DNA of 64,000 nt from Pterois miles (lineage: Eukaryota; Chordata; Actinopteri; Perciformes; Scorpaenidae), in assembly GCA_947000775.1 (NCBI GenBank), contig CAMQGK010000147.1, positions 3,180,501-3,244,500 of the forward strand, written 5' to 3'. The notes below the pieces were generated by a model. It did not search any database. It worked only from the letters and a program-made list of their open reading frames with translations, and was not told the origin of the DNA. The position numbers were made by a program, and so were the translations under genes. Each line of letters begins with the position of its first letter. The first letter of the stretch is position 1. Shown here piece after piece: positions 23,585 through 35,378 of the stretch.

Positions 23585-26500
23585 GTAAGCCGACTACACC
23601 GACACTTCACACTGCATCTCCTCATCGGTTGTGTTTCCAGCGCGTCGGACGAGCTGCGCTCCAGCTCGGTGATCCCGGAGAGGGCCGCTGCGGTGCAGTT
23701 TAGGCTGTTACCGGGATTCCGTGTGGAGGGAAACACAGCCAGTGGCGCTGCTAGCTAACAGCTAGCTCCCTGGCTAGCTAAACTGGCCCACAGTCTGTGA
23801 GCAGCACTCCGCCATCAGATCTGAAACAGCCTTGATTTACCACCGTGAAGCGGAGAGGGGGGCTGGCGGTACATGCGGGTTCAGTGCCCACAACAGCTGA
23901 CACGTATCTGGGGTGTGTTGGTGGGTTACTGTGATCTAAAGGCGGTGACGCCCGCGACTGATCGGTGGGAAACTTGTTTGCTCAGATATCGTTAGCTGGC
24001 AGTAACCGGGGAGTCATGGCTATCCGGAAGAAAATGCTCAAAAGTAGCTCGTCGCTATAACCTGAAGCCGAGGCGTTGAACTCAACGCAGCGTTTGACAG
24101 CTTGTCAACCTCTAACTGCTTGTGTAACACGAACATCTGTCCTTGTTTTAATGTTTACACTGAGTAGTTAAGAAGATAAATCCTGAAACAGTTAGCTAGC
24201 ATCGTAACGTAGTTCCCCTCGCGGTTACCTCGCAGCTGCCAGGTTGTGTGTCTGAGGGGACCCCGCTAACAGAGATGAGGGCTCACTGTACAGCCTGGTT
24301 ACTGACACACTCAACGATGTGATCATGTGCGAGTGTAAACCCACTGTAGTCTGTCTTTATTGGGATCTTTCAAATAATTACGGTATTCTGGGACAAGGAA
24401 ACTAAAATTTGAAATATATGTTAGGGCTGTCAGTCTATTAACATTTGTGTCAAGATGTATTACAGAACAAACCCCTTGAGATCTCGTTTACAAGGGCACA
24501 ACAGACACACAATAATAACAATAATAATAATAATAATAATGAGAATAAATACAACAAAAACAAATTCAGCAGCAAAACAACATACACAAAGGCTATCAAT
24601 TCTTGAGCATTAAAAATCTGTGTAACTAATGGTATCAATGCAAATATTGCTGCAACAACTTATAAACTTAATAATAAAGCATGGGGATGGACATCATATA
24701 CTAAGCCTTTATACACATTTGCAATTAATTTCGTTCAACCCCTTGAGATCTCGTTTACAAGGGCACAACTAACATTTAAGCACGTAAGTAATAATAATGA
24801 TAATAAATACAAAAAAAAACGATAAAGTTAACACCAGTCAACATGGTAACATCCCAAACTACACCAACATTACATGAATATAATAATAAATAACAACACA
24901 TATAATGTCTCAGAAGTATGTAGCCACATATACATAAACTGCACACTGTGTAGGAATAGTCATAATGTTTGATTTTAAATCTCTGACTCACTTTAGCACC
25001 ATATCCTGTTATGAGAGATGAATGAGGCACATAATAAAATAACATTATGTCAGTCTCAGTAGACAGAGTCTGTTCTTTAACTGACTACTAAGGTTTATTA
25101 AGATAAACAAGCAAAGACGTCTTGCAGTCACAGAAAGAAGTAATTAATCTGAGGAAATTGCGCAAATTATTCCAGTCTGATGGTGCTTTAAGAAGAAGAA
25201 CCCTTTATTTATGACATGCATACAGTTACATACATGAAATTTGACCTGTGCATTTTAACCCATCCTAAATATTATAGAAGCAGTGGGCTGCTGTTGCGCC
25301 CGGGAGGGAAACTTTAGGGTTCAGTGTCTTGCTCAAGGACCCTTCGACATGCAAACTGTAGAAGCTGGGGATTGAACCGCCAACCTTGTGGTTAAAGGAT
25401 GACCCGCTCTACCCCTTAAAAGACTGATCATTGACACACAACAATATGATCATGTACAAGTGTAAACTCACATTAGTCATCTTTTATGTGGATGTTTCAA
25501 ATAATTATTCTGGTGACAATCTGTGTCTAGTCTAGTGTCAATTAATTAGAATATTTAGTAAAATGTAATAAACAATTTAGGACTAATAAGGTCCCAATGG
25601 TCTGAATTTCTTTATAAAAGTCTATTTACTCATGTTTAATATATCTAGTGAAATATTCTCAAAATTATTCTTGGGTCAAGAGAAGTCTTTGAACAGACAG
25701 AAAAACAGGAAAGCACAGTAAAACTAAGTAAGGTGGTAGTTTTCACAGAGAGAAACTAAAGGTGGGTGGTTGTAATTACCAACAGGATTTAGCTTGTCTT
25801 CTAAACGGACATAACAAATAACATCCAGTACATGAATTAGTTAGTTTAGCCTCCTGTATGACCAACTAGTGTGACGTGGTTGGTACCAAAGGTTTCCTTC
25901 TGTTTCATATGATACCAGTATCTTCACTCTAGCTTTAAAACTCAGCTACAACCTAAAAATCACACGTTGTGTTAAAGAAATGAATGCCGTTTAATTGTAA
26001 GTTAACACGTTATTCTCACATTTATTCACACGTTATTCTCTTGACTTTCTTTGACATGCATGGTCTTTCGCTCTCATTATGTGTCTGCTCTTATTTGTTA
26101 TGTCTGTACTGTCATGCAACAGCTTTTCCAGACTGGCTGCGTGAGCAGTGCATGGTGGCGGCCTCGCTCAGCGGCCTCGCCGAACGGCCTCGCTGAACGC
26201 CTCTCTAAACGCCTGCGGAATTCAGGCGTCAGCTGTTCACACCAGCAGCGTTTCCGTTGTTGCCGCCAGCCGTTTCTTTCTGAATGGAGTTTGCCTTTCA
26301 TAGCGGCCGTGTCATTTCATTATAAATGTCTGTTTATTTTTGACAGAAAAAGGTTATTTGTAAATATTAGTAATAATCCACAATTAATACCCCATACTTG
26401 ATTCATTCTTGGAGCCGTGCAAGTCGTGCTACAACACTGTCCTGCAAATATTTCACAATCAAAGCCTTTTGTTAACCAATGAAGGAATTCTGTCCACAGA

Positions 26501-29500
26501 AAAAAATGCTTCAGGGCTTTTATTTTGAAATTAAAGCAGGAAGTGTTGAGTTAAAAATAAATTTGTACTTGTTTTCATGTCCGTGACATATTCTACAGAT
26601 GTCTAGAAGGCATTATTATTATTATTATTGAATATGTGACTGAATTTTCACCCAGTGTTTGAGTAGACAGAAGTAATTTAATGATCCTTTTTTTCTGAGT
26701 GAAGGCATCGTAGTTCCCCGCAACTTTCGGCTGCTGGAGGAGCTGGAGGAAGGGCAGAAGGGAGGTGGAGACGGTACAGTGAGCTGGGGCCTCGTAGACG
26801 ACGACGACATGACGCTAACTCACTGGGATGGCATGATCATCGGCCCCGCCAAGGTGAGCCGCCCCCCAGGGCCGACAACACTCGTACATCACACTGCTCT
26901 TCTCTTCAGCTGCCCGGTGAGCTTCCAGCATCGCAGCCGACTGAAAAATCTGATTTGAACAGACAAAAGGGATCATCTAATCCCCGAGCAGTTCAGGCTT
27001 GTTCAGAGTGAAAAGAAATGGAGCGCTCCACACGCTAACGGGTGCAGTGTTGTGTTGTCCCGAATGAGTCGAGATTTCACTTCATTTAAAGTCAGTACAT
27101 GAAGGTGTACTATTTTACTACTCGTTAGAATATTCCTTCATTTTACTGTTTGGAGTTATTATATTATTTACTCAGTTTGAAGATCGGCCATTTAATCCTA
27201 TGTAGCTTTGGTGTGTGTACGTGTGATCACCTCTGTATAATCTCAGATGGTGTATTATTATGGAAACAGGAACAGTTAGGCTTCTAAGTGTCCGTTTTAT
27301 CTCGCTTTAAGGACAGGCCTATATATTATATGATAGATAACTGGCCAATGAGACACAAGCCTCAGAACAATCATGTAAGGGGACCTTGAGTGGAGATTGC
27401 TTTGTGATCCGGTCAGCAATAAACTGTGAATCCCACAACAGATGGTTGTGGTTAATTAACAGCAACAAATGAATGGACATCACACACCGTCACATGCCCT
27501 TGACTCTCAGTCTTTGAGCTAAGCTGCCATGTTTTCTTTCACTGCAGACTGTCTACGAAGGCCGGATATACAGTCTGAGAATAGAATGTGGATCCAGATA
27601 CCCAGAGCAGCCCCCTGAAGTCCGCTTTGTGAACAAGATCAATCTGAGCGGTGTACACAGTTCCAGTGGTGTGGTGAGTATCTACATTTCACCACAAATA
27701 CCGGCTACACGAGAATCTGATTTTAGCCCCGATTCCTCCAGACAATCGTCAGCGAAGCCCTGATTCTTTGATGGTTGTAAAGATGATCTCTCCAGATATT
27801 CCTGTGATGTTAGGTATGTTAAAAGAGTGTTTTCACATCCCCTGATCAGCTCTGAGGTCTGTCCTGGCGGCACAGATTTTTGTAAATATTAAACCTGTTC
27901 AGTATTTGTGATGGTTTATCCTGTTGTGTGTGGGGAACCCCGAGGACTGCCAATAGAGAACCAAGCTGACTGAAGAAGGAAGGACAACCACCACTGTGAT
28001 GGCGGCCGTGGCTAATGCATGAGCTAATGCTAAACGTGAAGCATAAAGTGAGATGGAGCCCAGAAGTGGAGGATTAATGTTTATTTAATGTGTCTCCATG
28101 ACTTCATCCATCCATCCTTTGTCACTTTTCAGTACAAAGTGAAAGCTAACATCACTAATTCTTCCAGCCCATTGTCGGCCATGTTTGTCAACATGAAAGT
28201 CACGCTTGATCGAGAGAGATTTTGCGAGATTTCTGTTTTCTTTAGTCATGACTCTTGTTGTTGATGAAAGAATCTGTTATAGTGTGTTTTCACTGTTTTG
28301 TTCAAATCGTTGCTGTACGCATACTACAGGAAGAAAACTGTTCAATTTACCAGAACATGTTGTTATGCATGGCCTCGCTCACAGAACAGAAAAGATGACA
28401 GTGATGACGACTTGACTGCAAGTTAATGTGCAGCTTTAGCCGTGATGTCTAGCTCTGCTTTTCCTGCAGTGTGTGAAACTCAAAGAGTTTCCCTCCTTTA
28501 CTGGAGGTGTAGTGTTTACCACACTGGATTTAACATGGAGGGTGGAGGTCAGATCCACGCTGACCCGCTGCTGTTTTCTACTTCCTTGTTTTGGCTTGTT
28601 GCACTTTGTTTTTAAAAGATCTATTTCAAAATCAGCTGACAAGACGAATGTTTTGGAAGGTGTGCGTCCCGTTAAATCTAGCGTAAAACTAACACAGCAT
28701 TTCGTAAAAAGAATACGATACCAACTGTCAAACATGGTGGTGGTGGTAGTGTGATGGTCTGGGGCTGCTTTGCTGGACCACTTGCCGTAATAGATGGAAC
28801 CATGACTTCTGCTCTCTACCAGAAAATCCTGAAGGCGAATGTCCTGCCATCAGTTCGTGACCTCAAGCTCAAGCGCACCTGGGTTACCAGCAAGTCCACC
28901 TCTGAAATTGGCGTGCTGTGGCATGACCTTAAACAGGATGCTCAAAAACTTGCCAATGTCGCTGAATTAAAACAATTCCGTAAAGAATAGTGGGCCAAAA
29001 TTCCTCCACAGCGATGTAAAAGACTCATTACTGGTTATTGCAAACGCTTGATTGCAGAAGTTGCCGTCAATGGAGGCACAGCCAGTTATTAGGTTACGCC
29101 CTGGACCAGACCGGCCGCTCAACGAGTGCGTGGCGACTGCATGATTCATGCATCTGTTGTTCACAACAGCTGCGTTACTGCTGCTGCTGAGTTGACCCTC
29201 ATAATGACCATTTCATATCATTATAAACGTCATTTATTTTTATTTTAGACAGAGAAAGGTCAAGAAATGTGTGGTAATTTGCAAATAATAGTAATAATCC
29301 ACAATTAATATCACCTGCATACTATATTCATTCATGGAGCCCTGCATGTTCTACAACACTGTCCTGCACATATTTCAGAATAAAAGCCTTGTGTTAACAA
29401 ATTAAGGAGTTCTGCCCACTGACAAAAAAGGCTTGAGGGGGTTTTATTTTGACATGAAAGCAGGAAGTGTTGATTTAAAATATGTGTTAACTTTTTTCAT

Positions 29501-30198
29501 GTCTGTGACATTTTCTACAGATATCTAGACGAAAGTGGAGTTATGTTGTTGACATGTCATTATACAGTCAGAAGATCACTTCCACTGTCTGTTGCTGACA
29601 TGAAACATGCTGAATGGAAAAAATAGGCGAGACCTCAAATCTCTAGAATCTCACGGGCGTCTTACATTGGCGTTGTGGCAGCTGTAACGCCGAAATGTAA
29701 AACACCAGGTGACACCACGCGCTCCTCACCCGTGTGGTCTGTTTGAGGTCTTAGGGGACAGTTTCTTTTTCATATAGGGCCACGTAGGTTGGGATAGCTT
29801 TTTATTCCTGTAATAAATGAAATCATCATTTAAAAACTGCAGTTTGTATTTCCTCTGGTTGTCTTTGTCTAATATCAAAATTGGTTTGATGATCTGAAAC
29901 ATTGAAGTGTGACAAATATGCAGAAATATAAGAAATAGGGGGCAAATACTTTTTCACAGCACTGTATTAAACCCCAGTTTCAGGCTGTGTAATAGCTTTG
30001 TTATTGAGGCTATAATAAAATGATGTCCCCCTCCACCTCCTCCCCCTACAGGTGGACATTAAGGCGTTGTCAGTGCTGCACAGGTGGACTAACACCTGCA
30101 GCATCCGGATGGTGCTGCAGGAGCTCAGACAGCAAATGATGTTGAAAGAAAACAGCCGGCTCTCCCAGCCGCCCGAAGGCCAGGTGTACGGCAACTGA
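23563..30198 (+). CDS. ube2v1: Ubiquitin-conjugating enzyme E2 variant 1 (Ube2v1/UEV1-like), whole gene
   Basis: Four exons join in frame (23563-23584, 26705-26853, 27548-27673, 30052-30198) to encode 147 residues, the same length as human UBE2V1. UEV proteins pair with Ubc13/UBE2N to build Lys63-linked ubiquitin chains in NF-kB signalling and DNA-damage tolerance. They have the E2 fold but no catalytic cysteine. Family motifs are clear: VPRNFRLLEELEEGQKG near the N-terminus (the Phe contacts Ubc13 in this family), DGTVSWGL, GMIIGP, IYSLRIECG, RYPEQPP, and a PPEGQ tail. All junctions are GT-AG. The 8-residue leader before the VPRNF core and the GVVD junction favour v1 over v2. Substitutions are scattered relative to mammals (for example GPAKTVYEGR), so it is a fairly diverged member, but no stop or frameshift is seen. 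The promoter is CpG-rich and TATA-less, as expected of a housekeeping gene. Confidence 0.93.
24290..25520. repeat. Patchwork of repeats in ube2v1 intron 1
   Basis: 24,290-24,400 and 25,415-25,520 are copies of each other (gatcatgt(g/a)c(g/a)agtgtaaac; tttcaaataatta). A block beginning ccccttgagatctcgtttac occurs at 24,471 and 24,739. 24,613-24,735 matches 17,037. 25,190-25,425 is a SINE. Confidence 0.7.
25190..25425 (-). repeat. tRNA-derived SINE, inserted into an older repeat
   Basis: Read on the minus strand: ggtagagcgggtcatccttt, aaccacaaggttggcggttc, aatccccagc (B box), then ttgagcaagacactgaaccc and a simple (CTT)n end. The inverted older copy at 19,390-19,440 lacks this piece and shows the pre-insertion sequence. 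Confidence 0.75.
26098..26610 (+). repeat. Dispersed element in ube2v1 intron 1
   Basis: 26,317-26,610 matches 29,220-29,525 in intron 3 of the same gene, same orientation (gtaataatccacaattaata; ctacaacactgtcctgca; aaagcaggaagtgttga). The left part contains short tandem ggcctcgc...gaacg units. Confidence 0.7.
26705..26853 (+). CDS. ube2v1: ube2v1 exon 2
   Basis: A pyrimidine-rich tract (tttttttctgagtgaag) precedes the exon. It encodes GIVVPRNFRLLEELEEGQKG through GMIIGPAK: helix 1, which docks on Ubc13, and the first beta strands of the UEV fold. It ends at AAG|GTGAGC in phase 0. The exon is 149 nt. Confidence 0.93.
27548..27673 (+). CDS. ube2v1: ube2v1 exon 3
   Basis: The acceptor is ttctttcactgcag and the donor GTG|GTGAGT. 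The exon is 126 nt (42 codons) and is phase 0 at both ends. It encodes TVYEGRIYSLRIECG, RYPEQPPEVRFV and NKINLSGVHSSSGV, the central sheet and the segment that would hold the active-site Cys in a true E2. No catalytic Cys is present, as expected for a UEV. Confidence 0.93.
28427..28625 (+). repeat. Dispersed MITE-like element, copy 3
   Basis: About 200 bp matching 11,205-11,385 (gatgtctagctctgcttttc; gtgtttacca(g/c)(g/a)ctggatt; aacatggagggtggaggtc). It lies directly upstream of a Tc1 relic in ube2v1 intron 3. Confidence 0.75.
28650..29092 (+). mobile_element. Tc1-like transposase relic, left part
   Basis: Reads GVRPVKSSVKLTQHFVK, then MVWGCFAGPLAVIDGTM, ALYQKILKANVLPSVRDLKL, LWHDLKQDAQKLANVAEL and CKRLIAEVAVNG: a Tc1 transposase catalytic region with at least two internal deletions, one removing the segment around the second Asp. 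It ends at ccagttattaggtta, where another element is inserted. Its right part resumes at 29,747. Confidence 0.85.
29094..29746. mobile_element. Harbinger-like MITE inserted in the Tc1 relic
   Basis: Flanked by TTA on both sides (29,091-29,093 and 29,744-29,746), with imperfect inverted ends (gccctggaccagaccggccg against gacctcaaacagaccacacg in reverse complement). The TTA duplication suits PIF/Harbinger elements. Its interior (29,220-29,525) matches 26,317-26,610. Confidence 0.65.
29747..29966 (+). mobile_element. Tc1-like element, right part with terminal repeat
   Basis: ggacagtttctttttcatat, then aataaatgaaatcatcattt, tttgatgatctgaaacattg, and a terminal gggggcaaatactttttcac agcactgta. This is the known 3' end of a common fish Tc1 family, and it completes the relic at 28,650-29,092. 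Confidence 0.85.
30052..30198 (+). CDS. ube2v1: ube2v1 exon 4 (terminal coding exon)
   Basis: The acceptor is ctcctccccctacag. The exon encodes VDIKALSVLHRWTNTCSIRM, then VLQELRQQMMLKENSRLSQ and PPEGQVYGN, ending in TGA at 30196-30198. A long (CA)n microsatellite begins about 24 bp after the stop, inside the presumed 3' UTR. Confidence 0.93.
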   Translation: MDIKALSVLHRWTNTCSIRMVLQELRQQMMLKENSRLSQPPEGQVYGN

Positions 30199-30217
30199 GA
30201 CACCTGCTGCTGTCCTT

Positions 30218-30221
<4 letters not shown>

Positions 30222-30298
<77 letters not shown>
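30222..30298. repeat. (CA)n microsatellite in the ube2v1 3' UTR
   Basis: About 38 uninterrupted CA units starting 24 bp after the stop codon. Open frames across it are artefacts. Confidence 0.95.
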
Positions 30299-30299
<1 letters not shown>

Positions 30300-30841
30300 C
30301 TCCACCACTTCCAAACTACACCACCATCATGTTATCCAAGACTCTCCACTTCCTCAGGAGCCTCCCATTGGACAGAGCGAGGACGTGCACCCAGTCACCA
30401 GACATTACAAAATACTGTACATCTTACTAATGTTATTTTTTCTTATCTTTGTGTGTTCTACATCCAGATTGTAAAATAACCAATGAGCTGATTGAGTGTA
30501 CCAATTATGTGTGTGTGCTGGATTTCTTCACTTGTGGTGACAGTTATATGGGTATTGTGGCGAGGGATTTGAATCAACCCACTACTTGGCAAAGCAACTC
30601 TGTAAAACCCCTCCCTCCCCCTCCCCCTCCCCCGACCAAAATGGTAAATGTTCGGATCGTTCTGGGTTATTTTTTTAACAAGAAACCTCAACATTTTACA
30701 GTTACGCTGAAGCAGATTACCCACACAATGCTTTGCTCGGTCTTCCAGACCGCATTAGTCTCAGATTCCCCAGCTTCCGCAATCCCGACGATGTGAATTT
30801 CACAGGCTTTCCTTTAAGCTAGTGCATGTCCGGTACATGGG

Positions 30842-30847
30842 AATAAA
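30842..30847 (+). terminator. ube2v1: Candidate polyadenylation signal of ube2v1
   Basis: An AATAAA hexamer about 640 bp after the ube2v1 stop is the first good canonical signal downstream. It implies a 3' UTR of roughly 0.65 kb that would include the (CA)n tract. Confidence 0.5.
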
Positions 30848-31070
30848 CTGCTACTAGACATTGAGCAACGTATGTATCAACAGGGCACCGCTGGCTCATC
30901 ACTCATGTTCTCAGACTTGTCTTCTGTGTGCCATATGGTTCATAGCGCTTTGTGATGGTGATTGATTATTAGCAGCCAGCGGTATGGGGGTGGGGGGGTA
31001 CAGGTCCTTGTGCTTTCTCTCTTAGTTCAGGATCTCCACTGTACTGTGGCCTGGAGCAGGAGGAGCTGTG

Positions 31071-31072
<2 letters not shown>

Positions 31073-31112
<40 letters not shown>
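31073..31112. repeat. (ATT)n microsatellite
   Basis: About 13 ATT units. Confidence 0.95.
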
Positions 31113-31502
31113 TTGGGTTCTTGTTTTGGTTTCTTCAGTCTCGGGGCTGATCTGTGTATACTACATGGAGCTGTCTCCTCTCTCATACAGTGAATGCCCA
31201 CTGAACGCAATGTACGGCTTTGGATGTTTATTTTATAACGGGTTGAATCTAATCAGGGTGATGGTGACCTGTTGCATGGTTTTATTTGAATTAAACGTTA
31301 TTACTTTTGCACGTGTTTGTGTTGTGATTCCTGTTTGTGTCGAGGGCAAATTTCACTGCACTGTATTTTACATGTGGTATAACAATACATTTAAACCAAC
31401 CACTGATGGTAATAATGCTGTGCTGAAGAGTTGCTGTGTAGTTGGTTACACCAACAATAAATAATAATAAACAAAACTAAAAAAAGATCTAATAGAGGGG
31501 CT

Positions 31503-32343
31503 TTATGGCTCCAGGCTATAGACCAGACCTGCATGGCTTTATGGCTCCAAGATATAGATCAGACCAGCATGGCTTTATGGTTCCAGGCTATAGATCAGAC
31601 CAGCATGGCTTTATGGTTCCAGGCTATAGACCAGACCAGCATGGCTTTATGGTTCCAGGCTATAGACCAGACCAGCATGGCTTTATGGTTCCAGACTATA
31701 GATCAGACCATCATGGCTTTATGGTTCCAGGCTATAGATCAGACCATCATGGCTTTATGGTTCCAGGCTATAGATCAGACCAGCATGGCTTTATGGTTCC
31801 AGGCTATAGACCAGACCAGCATGGCTTTATGGTTACAGGCTATAGACTAGACCAGCATGGTGTCACAGCTCCAGGATATAGACCGGACCAGCGTGGTTGT
31901 TATGGTTCCAGGCTATAGACCAGACCAGCGTGGCTTGTCATGGCTCCAGGATATAGATCAGACCAGCGTGGTGTTACGGCTCCAGTATAAAGACTGGACC
32001 AGCGTGGTGTCATGGCTCCAGGATATAGACCGGACCAGCGTGGTGTCACGGCTCCAGGATATAGACCGGACCAGCGTGGTGTCACGGCTCCAGGATATAG
32101 ACCGGACCAGCGTGGTGTCACGGCTCCAGGATATAGACCGGACCAGCGTGTTGTCACGGCTCCAGGATATAGACCGGACCAGTGTGGTGTCACGGCTCCA
32201 GGATATAGACCGGACCAGCGTGTTGTCACGGCTCCAGTATAAAGACCGGACCAGTGTGGTGTCATGACTCCAGGATATAGACCAGACCAGCGTGTTGTCA
32301 CGGCTCCAGTATAAAGACCGGACCAGTGTGGTGTCATGACTCC
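31503..32343. repeat. 36-bp minisatellite, about 23 copies, two subfamilies
   Basis: The unit is 36 bp (ggctccaggatatagaccgg, accagcgtggtgtcac). The left half (31,503-31,860) uses ctttatggttccaggctata with gcatgg; the right half (31,860-32,343) uses gtgtcacggctccaggatat with gcgtgg. Because 36 is divisible by three, long open frames appear on both strands; they are not genes. Confidence 0.95.
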
Positions 32344-34130
32344 AGGATATGGATTCGTAAACTAAGCTTAGTGCCTGTGCTGCTACATTCTCAGTGTTAT
32401 TCTACACTAGAGACACTAGTGTGTTGGGAAACCTGCACTCAGCCTGTAGCAGTTCTTTCATGGCACAGAGGTCTCGACAGTACGCCTACATGTGTTTTAT
32501 AGGTTTCATCCATTCATGTTACAGAATAATACAGTCTCATCCATCACATCTGGAGAGGCATCACTGGTGAAAGTTACAGCACTTCTCGTCCGTCTTACCG
32601 GGCTGACGGCGAGAAGCTTCTCTGAGCGTAACCAGATGCAGCATCTCCATCCAGCAGCTGTTGCTGCTCCTGTTTGCCTCTTCTCTGCAAGGAAACAGGA
32701 CAAAGGGTGACGCGTGACCCGAGCCTGAGGGAGAGACGATCGGTCAATCAATCACAGCAGGTGATACAGCTGGTTGCCCTTCACTCCACCACACCAAACT
32801 GCACCAAACACAGAAGCTTTATGGACTTCCAGAGAGAAACCAGCAGTTCGATCAGTTCGCTCTCTACAACTAAACTCACTCCTGAATCTGATAAGAGATG
32901 ATGCCTTATTGATTTTAAAATCAGTTGTTAATATGGATTTTAACCCAATATGAAACTGATTTTCTTTTACCATTTTTTGTCAGATTAATGTTAGCTGAGC
33001 TCGTAAGAGGAGACACCCCAGGTCAACAGAGCAAAAACAACAACAACAAAACAAACTAATCAATAGAACTGTGAAAATTCCTCCAATGATGATATTAAGG
33101 CAATTATTTTTTTTAATTGCACATTTTCTGCTGAAGTGGAGATTTATGGCTCACAAATATAAACAAATGTTGAGAAGCTGGATTGTAAAATTTCATACAT
33201 TTTGAAAACACTACAGGTTTAATGAATAGATTAGATATCACTTCCCCAGTTGATAAATGACACTAAGACAATTATTTGCCTATATTACAAGTTTTCTGAA
33301 ATGTTATGTTTAAATATATAAATGAGGAATTATCTGATGCGAACTGTTGGTGAATTTAGGAGAAATCTACAGAGGCAAATAGACAAAGTAGTAAAATAAA
33401 TACCTAAATGTGTATTTTGGGTGTTTTCTTTTCACTTGTCACTAGAAAATGTTCTGGGAGAAAAATAAAATTTGTATCTGGGATGTGTCCCTTAAACGTG
33501 ATCCATGTCACATGTCCACATCCAGTCCTTCTGACAGCCCTGATATCAGCTAGACAGCTAGTCAGTGTGTGTTTGTGTGGCGCCATTAGGTGCTCCGTCA
33601 CTCTAATCCTATCTGCTGTGATGGACCAGCTCTCCATAAGATAAGATAAAATGAACCTTTATTAATCCCCGGAGTATCAGAGAGTGAAAGAGAAGACAGC
33701 GTGGTGCCGTTCGATCAGCATAACTGGACGCCAACAATCTCCATTCACCCTTGGGCCCCTCTGACACACTCTGGGTACTAAGAGCCAACCAGTTGATTCA
33801 TAAAAGCAACCAGTGGTTCCTTCTGCCCTTCGACAAACCAACCACAGCTTTTATTAAATGGGACATGCCATGTGGGTATCTGGAGCACCTATGAACCCAC
33901 AAACTGTGAAATAAGACAACCCAGTCAGGTTTTGTGTGGGCAGCCTACGTCAAAAATCATGTAATTCAACAAGATATTCAGACTGCACTTGTGTTCCTAT
34001 ATGGCATCTAGGCTCATTCGGCTGTACAAGCATTCAGTCATAACCTGAGGTCAGCGTGGATGCCCTGACCGGTCTGAGGCTACGCAGCCTCATACGCCGC
34101 AAACGGAGGCGCACTGTGCTCTGACTCCTT
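32344..34130. other. Intergenic; SINE tail at 33,637-33,675
   Basis: SINE tail aagataagataaaatgaacc, tttattaatccccgg at 33,637-33,675. 33,955-33,980 resembles part of the 62-kb MITE (atgtaattcaacaag). No gene seen. Confidence 0.5.
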
Positions 34131-34139
34131 TCCATCAGA

Positions 34140-34550
34140 ACCAGCATGAACTTTTTCAGCAATCTGAGCTACAGTAGGTCTTCTATTGGATCAGACAACA
34201 TGAGCCAGCCTTCGCTCCTCATGAGCATCAGTGAGCCTTGGCCGCCCAGTACCTCCTTCCTTGGACCACTTCTGGTAGGTCCTGACCACCGCAGACCGGG
34301 AACAGCCCACAAGAGCAGCAGTTCTGGAGATGCCGACCCAGTCGTCTCGCCATCACAGCTTGGTCCTGGTCAAAGTCACTCAAATCCTTACGCAGCACAT
34401 TTTTTCTCCTTCCAACTCGTCAACTTCAGGGACTAAATGTTGACTTGTTGTGTAACATATTTCTCCCACTGCCAGGAGCCACTGTAACAAGACAATCAAC
34501 GTTATTCATGTCACCTGTCAGCAGTCATAATCTTATGGCTGATTGCTGTT
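34140..34550 (-). mobile_element. Tc1-like transposon fragment
   Basis: The minus strand encodes the N-terminal region of a Tc1-type transposase (LVELEGEKMCCVRI..., then DLSDFD-like, SRTAALVGCSRSAVVRTYQ-like, with changes). The right end has cagtcataatcttatggctg, a terminal repeat seen in this fish Tc1 family. The frame is broken and no catalytic core is seen. Confidence 0.7.
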
Positions 34551-35100
34551 TCTCAGCAATCCGTTGTACACTGACCCCTGAAAAGTGCAACGTCTGAATT
34601 GCAAGATTTATCCAGGTAAGTTTTTCTGCGTCACCATTTCGTACCAGTTCAACAGTTCACTCATGAGTCAGAGATATTAAAAGGCAGATGGACCAGTTTG
34701 TCTAGTAGACCAGAACGCAGTGCAACCAAAGGACAGGCTTCATTCATATCTCCACCTGTGATTGTGAACAAGATCAGATCTTGTCGGTACAGGCTTAGAC
34801 AATAACCTCTGGAATCTGGTGAGTGAAGCCCAGGAGGACCAGAGAGGTGAAAGGAAACGAGGATCTGAGGGAGGATTCCCATTCAGGCTGTGAGCTTTAC
34901 ACTTAGTGTTAGCTGTTTGTCACTTTTAGTGAATGGACAAAGCTCCGACGAATACCTCAAATGTTAAAGTAATTATACCTGTATGTTTGGCTTTGTCCAA
35001 CTTTTGCTGGCTTCAAATGAAACTCATGAGCTGGTGTTTACATGTGAAGTAGTTTTCTCATTGACTTCTATACAAGTTAGCTAAGTTGACAAGTAGCTAT
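34551..35100. other. Intergenic, nothing recognised
   Basis: No coding, RNA or repeat feature that I can support. Confidence 0.5.
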
Positions 35101-35378
35101 TGGTGCCTTCGAACGGGGTGGTGTTTACTGTGTTTATGAGATGGGAAGTTAGCGAGTGGGAAACATAATGCACGACTAAAATGACAGTATGAACTCATTA
35201 TGCACTGAAAAATGAACTTCCATGGGCTCCGCTGTTTCTGACAGCGTTAACAAACACGTCACAAGTCTGAGCTTTCAGAAACGTTTCCACTTAGAGGTCG
35301 TGGATACGACATGGGGGGTGCGTTCATAAGGACTCTTCTTGTGAACACGGTAAACACGACCCCATTTGAAGGCACCAC
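35101..35378. repeat. MITE with clear terminal inverted repeats
   Basis: Starts ggtgccttcgaacggggtgg (tgtttactgtgtt) and ends with the inverse (aacacggtaaacacgacccc, atttgaaggcacc). Partial copies at 50,277-50,545 and 50,738-50,800. Confidence 0.8.

Noticed and set aside
29967..30314. Long Cys-Val repeat open frames on the minus strand
   Set aside because: (CA)n microsatellite read in two frames, overlapping ube2v1 exon 4 on the other strand.
31505..32337. Overlapping open frames of 105-145 codons on both strands
   Set aside because: They follow from a 36-bp tandem unit, whose length is divisible by three; the products are 12-residue repeats with no other features.
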